Shown piece after piece: positions 42,888 to 50,757 of a stretch of 64,000 bases of DNA. Under the pieces are notes generated by a model. The model did no database searches and was not told the origin of the DNA. It saw nothing but the letters and a program-made list of their open reading frames with translations. Within the stretch, counting starts at the first letter, position 1. Every line of letters begins with the position of its first letter. The stretch comes from Reyranella sp. (GTDB taxonomy: Bacteria; Pseudomonadota; Alphaproteobacteria; Reyranellales; Reyranellaceae), in assembly GCA_019750135.1 (NCBI GenBank), contig JAIEOV010000017.1, positions 42,190 through 106,189 of the forward strand, given 5' to 3'. Position numbers and translations under genes: made by a program.

Positions 42888-43469
42888 ATGGTCCCCGAGA
42901 CGAGCAACGACATTCGCGACTTCCACGAGCAGCTGAAGGCGATCCTTCCCCGGCTCCGGATCTACGCACTGTCGCTGACGCGAGATCGCGACGCTGCGGA
43001 TGACCTGGTCCACGACACTGTCATCAAGGCGCTCACCGGGCGGCACAGCTTCCAGCCGGGCACCAACTTGGCCGCTTGGCTGTTCCGCATCCAGCGCAAC
43101 GAGTTCATCTCCGGCCTGCGCCGCCAGCGGCCCACGGTGCCGGTTGATACGGCAATTGCCGAATCGCTGTCGCATCCGGCGCATCAGGACAGCGGCTTGG
43201 TGATGCGCGAGTTCGTATCCGCCTTCGCTAAACTTGCACCGACGCAGCGCGAGGCATTGCTGTTGGCGGTCCTCGAGGGCCTGCCCTATGAGGTCATCGC
43301 CCAGCATACCGGCGTGTCGGTGGGCACTGTGAAGAGCCGCATCAGCCGCGCCCGCGATACGCTTGAGCGCCTGTTGCTGGAAGGCGACGCCAAGCCGCGC
43401 CCGACGGCCAGCGTCGACCTCGCCGCCGACCGCGACGCCGACGAGGCGCGCCCGGAGCAGTACCGCTAA
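42888..43469 (+). CDS. ECF sigma factor, EcfG-like (copy 2)
   Basis: 193 residues: region 2 (LPRLRIYALSLTRDRDAADD and the FQPGTNLAAWLFRIQRNEF segment) and region 4 (LPYEVIAQHTGVSVGTVKSR), with an acidic 30-residue C-terminal tail. It shares the ECF15 pattern with copy 1. An A/T-rich leader and GGAGAGG precede ATG 42888. It lies 115 nt upstream of nepR in the same direction, the usual EcfG-NepR pairing, so it is the better candidate for the PhyR-controlled factor. Confidence 0.9.
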   Translation: MVPETSNDIRDFHEQLKAILPRLRIYALSLTRDRDAADDLVHDTVIKALTGRHSFQPGTNLAAWLFRIQRNEFISGLRRQRPTVPVDTAIAESLSHPAHQDSGLVMREFVSAFAKLAPTQREALLLAVLEGLPYEVIAQHTGVSVGTVKSRISRARDTLERLLLEGDAKPRPTASVDLAADRDADEARPEQYR

Positions 43470-43584
43470 TCCCCTTCCGACGACGGCGTAAGGTTGTGGT
43501 ATAGTCATGGATAGTTCGTGGGGGAGAGATCGATGGCTCAGGCGGGACCCGGAGGAATGGGCAGCATTCCCCGAGGAGAACGTC

Positions 43585-43854
43585 ATGGCCCATGACGACA
43601 GACGGCGTCCGGCGGCCCCACCTTCCAAGGCGGGTTCGAAGGGTGCGGACGCAAAGGCGCCGCGAGTTATCAAGGCTTCTGCAGAGCGACCCTTCGACAT
43701 GTGGCTGCAGAAGCAGCTTCACGCGATGTATGACGAGATCGCGAGCGAGCCCCTGCCCAACGACCTTCTCAATCTGATTGATCACGACGCGGCCGATGCT
43801 GACGACGGGAAAGGCGGCCCTGGCGGCAAGACGCCGGGCGGCAAGAAGGCTTAG
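43585..43854 (+). CDS. nepR: Anti-sigma factor NepR
   Basis: 89 residues. The core WLQKQLHAMYDEIASEPLPN followed by DLLNLID is the NepR two-helix domain, flanked by long charged disordered tails, and fits the W/R-x-QLR-x-x-YDE-x-x-x-EP-P pattern. It holds an ECF factor until phospho-PhyR binds it. ATG 43585 is chosen for GAGGAG at 5-10 nt upstream; an ATG at 43507 adds 26 residues without support. Confidence 0.88.
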   Translation: MAHDDRRRPAAPPSKAGSKGADAKAPRVIKASAERPFDMWLQKQLHAMYDEIASEPLPNDLLNLIDHDAADADDGKGGPGGKTPGGKKA

Positions 43855-43860
43855 CGAAAA

Positions 43861-43886
43861 GGAACTTCGCCAAACTGTTAGCCGTT
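43861..43886 (+). promoter_or_regulatory. EcfG-type promoter of the gene at 43915
   Basis: Plus strand: GGAAC (43861-43865), 17-nt spacer, CGTT (43883-43886). Perfect match just after nepR, 28 nt before the ATG. Confidence 0.87.
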
Positions 43887-43914
43887 TTTCTGTCTCCACC
43901 AGATGGAGACCGAC

Positions 43915-44193
43915 ATGCTTGCCAGCGAGGATAAGAAGAAGGCGCTGACCAATCCGAGCAGCGTCTTCAAGCATCCAGGCGACGTCGTCGCGTGCAAGGA
44001 CCTCGACCAAAAGGAAAAGGCCGCCATCCTCAAGCAGTGGGAGCTCGACGCGCGCCTGCTGCAGGTCGCAACCGAGGAAGGCATGACCGAGGGCGAGCAC
44101 AGTCTGTTCGCCGACGTCAAGAAGGCGCAGGAGAAACTCGATCTCCCCGGCCACCTCGAGGAAGATGGCGCGCCGACGAAGTTCGGACCTTAG
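43915..44193 (+). CDS. Small charged protein, predicted general stress target
   Basis: 92 residues, soluble, rich in Lys, Glu and Asp. NPSSVFKHPGDVVACKDLDQ and KAAILKQWELDARLLQVATE suggest a short helical protein; the second motif recalls small stress proteins with an 'I-L-x-x-W-E' helix. ATG 43915 follows GGAGA with 5-nt spacing; ATG 43903 four codons earlier lies too near the predicted transcription start. A perfect EcfG promoter drives it. Function unknown. Confidence 0.75.
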   Translation: MLASEDKKKALTNPSSVFKHPGDVVACKDLDQKEKAAILKQWELDARLLQVATEEGMTEGEHSLFADVKKAQEKLDLPGHLEEDGAPTKFGP

Positions 44194-44265
44194 AGAGTTG
44201 AGAGGGCTGCAGAGCCCTCGAGGCCCCTCGCCTGGCGTCTGCCCCTCAGCCTCAAGAAACGAGAA

Positions 44266-44291
44266 TGGCGGCGGCCTTTCGGCCGCCGCCA
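44266..44291. terminator. GC-rich hairpin after the stress gene
   Basis: 11-bp stem (TGGCGGCGGCC and complement) with a TTTC loop, 73 nt after the stop at 44193. No T-run follows, so termination strength is uncertain. Confidence 0.5.
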
Positions 44292-44461
44292 CCCTCATTC
44301 GCAACGCGTCGGTCAGCCCGGCCGGCGCACCGCGAACTCGACTGTGGGGATTGACACCTGATGTGCGCCCTTCCCGATCTCCATGCCCGCAATTAACGAG
44401 CACCGTTGTTCCGGGTTGCTTCGGTTCGCTATACAGACCGACCTGAGGGAGGAACCTGGAT

Positions 44462-45226
44462 ATGGAGCTTTTCGATCTTTCCGGCCGCGTCGCGGTGGTG
44501 ACCGGCGGCAACGGCGGCATTGGACTCGGCATGGCGCTCGGTATGGCGCGCGCCGGCGCCACCATCGTCGTGGCGGGCCGCGATGCCGCCAAGAATGCCG
44601 ATGCGGTCAAGCAGATCGAGAAGGCCGGCGCCAAGGCGAGCGCCATCCCGGTCGATGTGCTGAAGGAAGAGTCCTGCCGCGCTCTGATGGCCGACACGAT
44701 GACGGCGCACGGCCGGCTCGACATCCTGGTCAACAACGCCGGCATGTCGATCCGCAAGCAGCCCGAGCAGTACACGGTCGCGGAGTGGCACACGGTGATG
44801 GACAGCAACCTCACCAGCGCCTTCATCTGCAGCCACGCCGCCTATCCCGAGATGAAGAAGGGCGGCATGGGCAAGATCATCAATATCGGCTCGATGATGT
44901 CGATCTTCGGCGCCCCCTTCGCCACCGCTTACGCCGCGAGCAAGGGCGGCATGGTGCAAATGACCAAGGCGATGGCGACTGCGTGGGCCAAGGACAACAT
45001 CCAGGTCAACGCCATCCTGCCGGGCTGGATCGACACCGCCCTGACCCGCCGCGCCCGCGAGCAGATTCAGGGCCTGCACGACAACGTGCTGCGCCGCACG
45101 CCGGCCGGCCGCTGGGGCGAGCCGTCGGACTTCGCCGGCATCGCGGTGTTTCTGGCCGCGGCGGCCTCCGATTTCGTGACCGGCGCCGCCATCACCGTCG
45201 ATGGCGGGTATTCGGTATTGGGTTAG
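44462..45226 (+). CDS. SDR-family NAD(P)-dependent oxidoreductase
   Basis: 254 residues, classic short-chain dehydrogenase. TGGNGGIG (14-21) binds the cofactor, NNAG is present in the middle, and the S-x(n)-Y-A-A-S-K catalytic pair is IGSMMS then YAASK (about 145-161). C-terminal DGGYSVLG is common to sugar and polyol dehydrogenases. A glucose/gluconate-type or keto-acid reduction is possible; substrate unknown. GGAGG lies 9 nt before the ATG. A palindromic repeat follows. Confidence 0.93.
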   Translation: MELFDLSGRVAVVTGGNGGIGLGMALGMARAGATIVVAGRDAAKNADAVKQIEKAGAKASAIPVDVLKEESCRALMADTMTAHGRLDILVNNAGMSIRKQPEQYTVAEWHTVMDSNLTSAFICSHAAYPEMKKGGMGKIINIGSMMSIFGAPFATAYAASKGGMVQMTKAMATAWAKDNIQVNAILPGWIDTALTRRAREQIQGLHDNVLRRTPAGRWGEPSDFAGIAVFLAAAASDFVTGAAITVDGGYSVLG

Positions 45227-45261
45227 TGCTGGGAGCGCGCCACTCCGTGGCGCTCATGGTT

Positions 45262-45327
45262 TTCCGGACCGCCGGCCTCCGGCCGGCATCATGAACTATG
45301 AGCCGGCCGGAGGCCGGCGGTCCGGAA
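45262..45327. repeat. Long palindromic repeat (REP-like), copy 2
   Basis: Perfect 26-bp arms (45262-45287 and 45302-45327) around a 14-nt loop that again begins A-TCATG and ends ATGA. Outer core CCGGACCGC and the following GGCCTCC-type block match copy 1 at 33010. It lies between the convergent SDR gene and the exported protein gene at 45332, 4 nt before that gene's stop, and probably acts as a two-way terminator. Confidence 0.9.
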
Positions 45328-45331
45328 GAAC

Positions 45332-45910
45332 TCACGGCGACTTCACGCCGCAATTGGCGCGGTCGACGAACAGGTCGGTCTTGGGTCCGTAGATGATCAT
45401 GCCGACGCGCAGGCCGCGGCCGACGGCGGGTACCAGCACGTGCGTCTCCTCGACCAGCCGGCCCGAGTTGGTGAAGCGGCAGGTCAGCATCGGCACCACG
45501 GTGTTGGCGCTGTTGTTCTGCAGGTAGAGCACGACCTGCCAGCGCTTGCCGGGAATGGCGCTCAAGGTGGCGTCGCCGATATTGACGATCGGCATGGTCG
45601 GGCCGGCGGTGATCGGCACCGATGCCAGCGGCACGATGCTGGGCTTCTGCGTCACCACGCCCTTGACGTAGACCGCCTGGGCCAGCGGATCGAAGGCGAG
45701 GTCCTGCGGCGTCGGCGGACCGCTCTGCTGGCCGACATTGAGCGGCGTCCAGATCTGGCCGGTCTTGGGATCCTTGAATTCCGGCACAGGTTGGCTCGAC
45801 TGCATGTCGACGCTGCTGCGCGGCGTTTGGGCTGACGCCGCTGCCGCCATCATGGTCAACGCGGCGAGGCCGCCCACGAAGCCGAAAGTACCGAGTCGAA
45901 GTCCGCGCAT
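45332..45910 (-). CDS. Exported protein of the 'KTGxxWTPxNV' family, copy 2
   Basis: 192 residues. Signal peptide (about 1-27, cut after ASA), then FKDPKTGQIWTPLNVG, SVPITAGPTMPIV and ETHVLVPAVGRG, all shared with copy 1 at 35041, and two Cys residues in the mature part. It is not preceded by an EcfG promoter. It lies 23 nt downstream of the TPR lipoprotein of the pilus locus and may be the last gene of that transcript, so a role at the envelope is likely. Family function unknown. Confidence 0.75.
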   Translation of the reverse strand: MRGLRLGTFGFVGGLAALTMMAAAASAQTPRSSVDMQSSQPVPEFKDPKTGQIWTPLNVGQQSGPPTPQDLAFDPLAQAVYVKGVVTQKPSIVPLASVPITAGPTMPIVNIGDATLSAIPGKRWQVVLYLQNNSANTVVPMLTCRFTNSGRLVEETHVLVPAVGRGLRVGMIIYGPKTDLFVDRANCGVKSP

Positions 45911-45933
45911 GATCTTCCCCCTTCTGCCCTACT

Positions 45934-46743
45934 CTAGCCGCTTGCGGCCGATTGCGGGAAAAAGTTTGGATTGCGTCGGAGCTCGGCGCTGCGCAGTTCG
46001 ACCGGCAGCGCCCGGAGTTGCATGAAATACTGCAGCTGGCGCTGGGCGCTCGCCTCGTCGAGATCCTTGCGCGAGACTTGCAGGCAGGCCTCCAGATCGC
46101 CGTTCATGGCGTAGGCAAAGGCGAGGTTCTGGCGCACGCGCCCATCGGCGCCGCGGCTCCCGATCAGCGGCACGAGCTGGGCGATCGCCTCCTGCGTCTG
46201 GCCGGAAATGGCCAGCGACAGGCCGTAGTTGGAGCGCAGCGCCATGAAGTCGGGCGCGATCTCGATGCCCTGGCGATAGCGTGCCTGCGCCTCGGCGTGC
46301 CGGCCCATCATGTCGAGCATGACGCCATAGGCGTTGAGCGTGCGATAGTCGCGCGGATCAGCCTGGATCGCGGCCTCGAGCTGGCGCTCGGCAAGCTGCG
46401 CCTGGCCCATCGAGATCATCGCCATGGCAAGGCCGCGCCGCGCCGCCTGCTCGCCGGACCGCTTGTCGAGCACGTCGCGGAACATCGCGGCCGCCTCGTC
46501 GGGCAGGCCGAGCGTCAGGTAGGACTGGCCGAGGCCGAGCTTGGCTTCGACGCCATTGGGGTTGGCCTGCAGGGCCCGTCCATACAGGGGTATGGCGGAA
46601 TCGAAGTCACCCGCCTGACGCGCCTCGTCAGCCAGCTTGACCGATGCTGTGTAGTCGTCGCCCTTGGCCGCGGGATCGAGGTCGGTGCCGCAGGCAGCCA
46701 GAAGGAGCGCCAGGCCCGCGGACATGATCGGCGCCAGTTTCAT
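45934..46743 (-). CDS. tadD: TPR-repeat lipoprotein of the Tad locus (TadD-like)
   Basis: 269 residues. Lipobox LLAAC near residue 18 anchors it in the outer membrane; five or so TPR-like helical repeats follow (AIPLYGRALQANPNGVEAKL, AEAQARYRQGIEIAPDFMAL). TadD helps assemble the secretin and export Flp pili. It is the last clear tad gene, 100 nt after tadG. Confidence 0.88.
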   Translation of the reverse strand: MKLAPIMSAGLALLLAACGTDLDPAAKGDDYTASVKLADEARQAGDFDSAIPLYGRALQANPNGVEAKLGLGQSYLTLGLPDEAAAMFRDVLDKRSGEQAARRGLAMAMISMGQAQLAERQLEAAIQADPRDYRTLNAYGVMLDMMGRHAEAQARYRQGIEIAPDFMALRSNYGLSLAISGQTQEAIAQLVPLIGSRGADGRVRQNLAFAYAMNGDLEACLQVSRKDLDEASAQRQLQYFMQLRALPVELRSAELRRNPNFFPQSAASG

Positions 46744-46843
46744 TCCCAGCTTGAGGGCTCCCCGCCTCAGTGTTTGCTCCTCAGAGTATCAAAATCTAGC
46801 GGTCACTCGCAACAAACACCGCTATCTCTTGGCGCACACACTG

Positions 46844-48187
46844 CTAGTTCACGATCAGGCGTGGCTTGGTCAGCGTGGTCGTGATCGCCTTGAAGACATC
46901 CGGCAGCTTCGTCACGGGATTGGCCGAGCCGGCGATATTGCAGGTCGAGCTTGTCGTATAGAACTTGCTCGAGTCCGAGGCGATCGCCTGCATGGTCGTG
47001 CAGGCAGTGTATTTCGGCGTGTACCCGCTTTCCGTGCTGCAGCTGCTGGAGCCACTGGTCGCCGTCGAAGCGCCGTAGGCTACCGAATAGACCTTGGTGC
47101 CCGCCGTCGTCACGGCTTGCGCGGCCTCGACGGCCTGCTTGCACTGATTGGTAGCCTTGGAGGAAAAGCCACTCGCGAAGTCACTGGAGTCGGCGTTGAA
47201 GGCGCCGTCGCTCAGGAAAATGATGACGTTCTGCGTACCCGTCACGACTGCCGGCATCGCCGCCTGCGCCTTGGCGATGACCTCGGCGGCGAAGCTGCCC
47301 TGCCCGCCTTTGTTCGTCACGCACGGCGACAGCGAGCTCGACGTCTTGTAGTTGCCGATGGCCTGGATCATCGGCGAGGTAGTGACCAGCGAACCGGCGC
47401 CGTCGTTGTAGGTATTATCGAACGCGGTGTGGATCTGGTACTTGATGTTGGTGGTGTACCACTTCACCGAGCTGGGCTGCGTCGAGCAAGGGTGGGAGGT
47501 CGGGCTGTACTGCGTTCCCATGCCGGGGAAGATCATCAGCCCGACCTTGTCGAGCGACGTCGGCATTACTTTCAGCACGCTCTGGATCGAGTACAACGCA
47601 CACTGGAAGCGGGTCGGACTGCTGATGCCGGGCACGCCCGTGCAGTTGCTGTCGGCGTCGCTCATCGAGCCCGTAGCGTCGAGCACGAACATCACGTTCA
47701 GCGACTGGGCGTTGCCGCCGGCCTTGGCAGCCGACGCCGTGGAGTGCAGCGCGAAGGAATCGCGTCCGAGTGCCTTCAGGAAGTAGGTCGGGACCGACGC
47801 CGTCTGAGTGACGGAGACGACGTTGGGGCTGGTAACGCTGCAACTCGGCAGGTTCGACGTCGACGTCACACAGGACAGCGTCGGCGTCGAGCTCGTGAGG
47901 GTGACGTTCGATATGGGATTTGCCGTGTTCCAGTTGGTGATCGCGGTGGTTACGGTGGATGAGGTTGCCGTCGGCGACGCGAGCGCATAGGCACCAGCCA
48001 GCGCGGCCGCCTGAGTGCCCGCCTCCAACGCCCGCTTGGCGACCATGGCGCGGCCGAGGTCGACCGTCAGGCCGGCGACGCCGATCGCGGCCGGGATCGC
48101 GGCGGCAAGCACCGCGACCATCGCGCCCTTGCGGTCGCGCCAGAGGCCGCGAACGGAGCGGAGCAGCGGGATATTGAAGTGCTTCAT
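46844..48187 (-). CDS. tadG: TadG-like pilus protein with von Willebrand A domain
   Basis: 447 residues. The N-terminal hydrophobic helix with RDRKGAMVAVLAAAIP is a TadE/G-type membrane anchor, and the long Ser/Thr-rich exported region holds a VWA domain whose metal site reads DATGS (usually DxSGS) at about 165-169. VWA domains bind metal and protein partners, so it may anchor pili to surfaces. Many Cys residues suggest disulfides outside the membrane. It follows the TadE-like gene by 10 nt. Confidence 0.87.
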   Translation of the reverse strand: MKHFNIPLLRSVRGLWRDRKGAMVAVLAAAIPAAIGVAGLTVDLGRAMVAKRALEAGTQAAALAGAYALASPTATSSTVTTAITNWNTANPISNVTLTSSTPTLSCVTSTSNLPSCSVTSPNVVSVTQTASVPTYFLKALGRDSFALHSTASAAKAGGNAQSLNVMFVLDATGSMSDADSNCTGVPGISSPTRFQCALYSIQSVLKVMPTSLDKVGLMIFPGMGTQYSPTSHPCSTQPSSVKWYTTNIKYQIHTAFDNTYNDGAGSLVTTSPMIQAIGNYKTSSSLSPCVTNKGGQGSFAAEVIAKAQAAMPAVVTGTQNVIIFLSDGAFNADSSDFASGFSSKATNQCKQAVEAAQAVTTAGTKVYSVAYGASTATSGSSSCSTESGYTPKYTACTTMQAIASDSSKFYTTSSTCNIAGSANPVTKLPDVFKAITTTLTKPRLIVN

Positions 48188-48197
48188 CGCGAGCCTC

Positions 48198-48695
48198 CTA
48201 TTGAACCATCTGCGCCGTCTGCGCCGAGATCGTGCAGCTGGACTTGTAGTTGATGCCCATCACCGAGAGATCGCAGGGGTAGGTCGTGCGAACGACGGCA
48301 GTGACGCCCGCGCTCATCAATGCCGAGCACGCCGTGTTGGTCGAACAGGCCGTGCCGTTGATCGTGACGGTCGTCGTGATGCTCGCTGTGGTCAGGCTCG
48401 ACGCGGCGTTGTTGATTGCCGTCGTCGTCGAGCTGTAGGGCGAGGTGGTGCCGCGGCTCAGCGCCAAGGTGAGCGCGCCCTGCGCCGCCGCGTTCGTCAG
48501 CACCATTTGATGCATCAGCGTAGCGCCGAATTTGAACGTGCCGATGGCCAGCGCCAACATCACCGGTGCGGCGATCGCGAATTCAAGCACGGAGACGCCG
48601 CGCCGATCGGGCAGGACGCATGCGAGCCGCCTCAGACGGCAAGTGATGTCGAGACGCCAGGCAACGCCGGCGCTGCGCGAAATCGGTCGCGGCAT
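48198..48695 (-). CDS. tadE: TadE-like pseudopilin
   Basis: 165 residues. After a basic leader comes DRRGVSVLEFAIAAPVMLAL, a prepilin-type helix with Gly before and Glu at +5, cut by the CpaA peptidase. The rest is Thr/Ser/Ala-rich with paired Cys residues. It is the minor pseudopilin of the Tad machine. 10 nt before tadG. An AT-rich gap of 106 nt separates it from tadC. Confidence 0.85.
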   Translation of the reverse strand: MPRPISRSAGVAWRLDITCRLRRLACVLPDRRGVSVLEFAIAAPVMLALAIGTFKFGATLMHQMVLTNAAAQGALTLALSRGTTSPYSSTTTAINNAASSLTTASITTTVTINGTACSTNTACSALMSAGVTAVVRTTYPCDLSVMGINYKSSCTISAQTAQMVQ

Positions 48696-48795
48696 GCTTT
48701 GCCTCTATCAATGACGCACCCGTCGGCTACCGACAGGTCACAAAAATTCACTTCAATATGAATATTAACAATAATCTCTAAGAGCTAGAACTATA

Positions 48796-48809
48796 TGACA
48801 TTTATGTCA
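48796..48809. promoter_or_regulatory. 14-bp palindrome at the tadC end
   Basis: TGACAT-TT-ATGTCA, perfect. It overlaps the tadC stop and begins an AT-rich gap leading to tadE, where a secondary promoter is expected. An operator for an unknown regulator is possible. Confidence 0.4.
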
Positions 48810-49746
48810 AGTTGATAACTTGGAGGATAGCCGGCGCGATGAGCACCGTGATCAGTGTCGGCAGGATGAAGACCATGAGCGGCACGGTCATCAACGCCGG
48901 CATGCGCGCGCCCTTCTCCTCGGCCTTCGAGACGCGCGTCTGACGGAATTCCTGGGACAGGATACGAAGCGAATTGGCGAGCGGCGTGCCGTATTTTTCA
49001 GTTTGGCGGAGGGCATTCACCAAGGCGGCAACCGAAGGCGAATCCGAACGTTCGGCCATGTTCTCCAGCGCCTGCTGGCGGTCCGGCAGGTAGGTGAGCT
49101 CGATCGCCGTCTGCTCGAACTCGGCGGCAAGCTCGGGCATCGAGCTTTGCATCTCCTTGGCGACCCGGCGGAACGCCGCGTCGATCGAGAGGCCGGCCTC
49201 GACGCAGATGGTGAGGAGGTCGAGCCCCTCGGGCAGGACGTAGTTCAGGGTTTCGCGGCGGCGCGCGCTGACGTTCTTCAGGTAAACCTCGGGCATGATG
49301 AAGCCCGACAGCACCGCGCCCATGCCGACCAACAGATTCATGTCCTCCGGCACGCCCAGCAGGCCGGACGATGCCAGCAGGGTCATCAGGAAGCCCAGGG
49401 CGAGCGGCAGCGCGAGCTTGATGAAGACGTAGACGACCGAGGCGTCGCGCGACAGGAAGCCTGCACGGCGCAGCTTGCGCGTCGTCTGGTCGGCCGCCGA
49501 GCCGCGCAGCAGGTTTAGCCGGTCGGCGATCTGGCGCATGAGGCCGAGCGACGTCTCCTTGGTCGATGCCTTGGCGGCGGCGGCGCCCTGCTCGCTGCGC
49601 GCCTTCATGCGCCTGGTGCGCAGCGCCCGCAGGCGCGCCTCGATCGGCGGCTCCCAGGTGATCGCAAGCCAGATCGCCCAGAACGCGACGAAGGTGGCGG
49701 CTGCCACCATGACCACGAAGCTCTTCTCGGTGCTGGCAAGGTCCAT
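48802..49746 (-). CDS. tadC: Tad pilus inner-membrane platform protein TadC
   Basis: 314 residues, T2SS/T4P F-domain protein: hydrophobic helix near the N-terminus, cytoplasmic GspF-like domain with LPEGLDLLTICVEAGLSIDA and FRRVAKEM, and two C-terminal helices. Pairs with TadB to form the assembly platform. 6 nt after tadB. Confidence 0.93.
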   Translation of the reverse strand: MDLASTEKSFVVMVAAATFVAFWAIWLAITWEPPIEARLRALRTRRMKARSEQGAAAAKASTKETSLGLMRQIADRLNLLRGSAADQTTRKLRRAGFLSRDASVVYVFIKLALPLALGFLMTLLASSGLLGVPEDMNLLVGMGAVLSGFIMPEVYLKNVSARRRETLNYVLPEGLDLLTICVEAGLSIDAAFRRVAKEMQSSMPELAAEFEQTAIELTYLPDRQQALENMAERSDSPSVAALVNALRQTEKYGTPLANSLRILSQEFRQTRVSKAEEKGARMPALMTVPLMVFILPTLITVLIAPAILQVINLT

Positions 49747-49752
49747 GGCCGT

Positions 49753-50757
49753 CTACACCTTGATCGTCGCGATCTTGTTCATGACGAAGATGCCGAGGCC
49801 CATGCTGCAGCCCGCGGCGGCGGCGATCACCTGGCCGGTCTCCGTCGTGAACAGCGGGCCGATGTAGCCCGGCGATATCAGGAACAGGCCGCCGCCGATC
49901 AGGAACGGCAGGCCGGCCATGATCAGCATGGTGGTGCGCGCCTCCGAGGTGAAGGCGCGGATCTTGAGGCGCAGCTGCTGGCGGGCGCGCAGGAGTGCGC
50001 TCAGGTTGGCCAGCGTCTCGGCGAGGTTGCCGCCGGTATCGCGCTGGATCGACATGGCGACGATCAGGAAGTTGAACTCGTCGGTCTGCACGGTCTTGGC
50101 GGCGCGCCACAAGGCTGCCTCGATCGGCGTGCCGAGCTGCACCTCCTGCTGGACCCGCTGGAAGATGCCGCCGACCGGATCCTTGATGTCGCGCGCCACG
50201 TTGGCCACCGCCTCCTGCACCGGCAGACCGGCGCGCAGCGCGCGGACGATCAGATCGACCGCCTCGGGGAACAACAGATTGAACCTCCGCCCGCGCTTCT
50301 TGGCGCGCGCGCCGACCCACACGTTGGGCAGTCCGACACCGAGCAGCAGAGAGCCGGCCAGCGCCACCCCCGGCGCGAGGTCGAGCACGAGGTAGAGGAC
50401 GAAGGCCACGCCGATGGCGATCGAGATCGAGATCGAGATGAAGGCGTAGTCGCCGAGCGTGAGGTTCATCCCCGACGCCTGAAGCTTCTGGCGGACACTG
50501 CTGGCATTGGGGAGCCAACGCCACAAAAGCCGATCGAGCGTCGGCAGCCGGCCCTCGCGCTCGACGCGCCGCAGCGTCGCCATCTGCAGCGAACGCGAAC
50601 CGATCAGCGCCCGCGTCTCGATGTCCTCCAGCCTGTCGCGCAGGCGCCGTTCGGCAAAGAAGCCGCCGAACACGACGCAAAGGGCCAGGAAGATCAGGCC
50701 GGCGCCGAAGGCGACGAGCATCGTCACCGTTGCGAGGTCGACGCCCGCACTCTTCAT
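49753..50757 (-). CDS. tadB: Tad pilus inner-membrane platform protein TadB
   Basis: 334 residues. T2SSF domain with LFPEAVDLIVRALRAGLPVQ and RDTGGNLAETLANLS, plus four hydrophobic segments. Its start overlaps the CpaF stop by 4 nt. The final residue run is near the tadC start; the pair is translated together. Confidence 0.94.
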   Translation of the reverse strand: MKSAGVDLATVTMLVAFGAGLIFLALCVVFGGFFAERRLRDRLEDIETRALIGSRSLQMATLRRVEREGRLPTLDRLLWRWLPNASSVRQKLQASGMNLTLGDYAFISISISIAIGVAFVLYLVLDLAPGVALAGSLLLGVGLPNVWVGARAKKRGRRFNLLFPEAVDLIVRALRAGLPVQEAVANVARDIKDPVGGIFQRVQQEVQLGTPIEAALWRAAKTVQTDEFNFLIVAMSIQRDTGGNLAETLANLSALLRARQQLRLKIRAFTSEARTTMLIMAGLPFLIGGGLFLISPGYIGPLFTTETGQVIAAAAGCSMGLGIFVMNKIATIKV

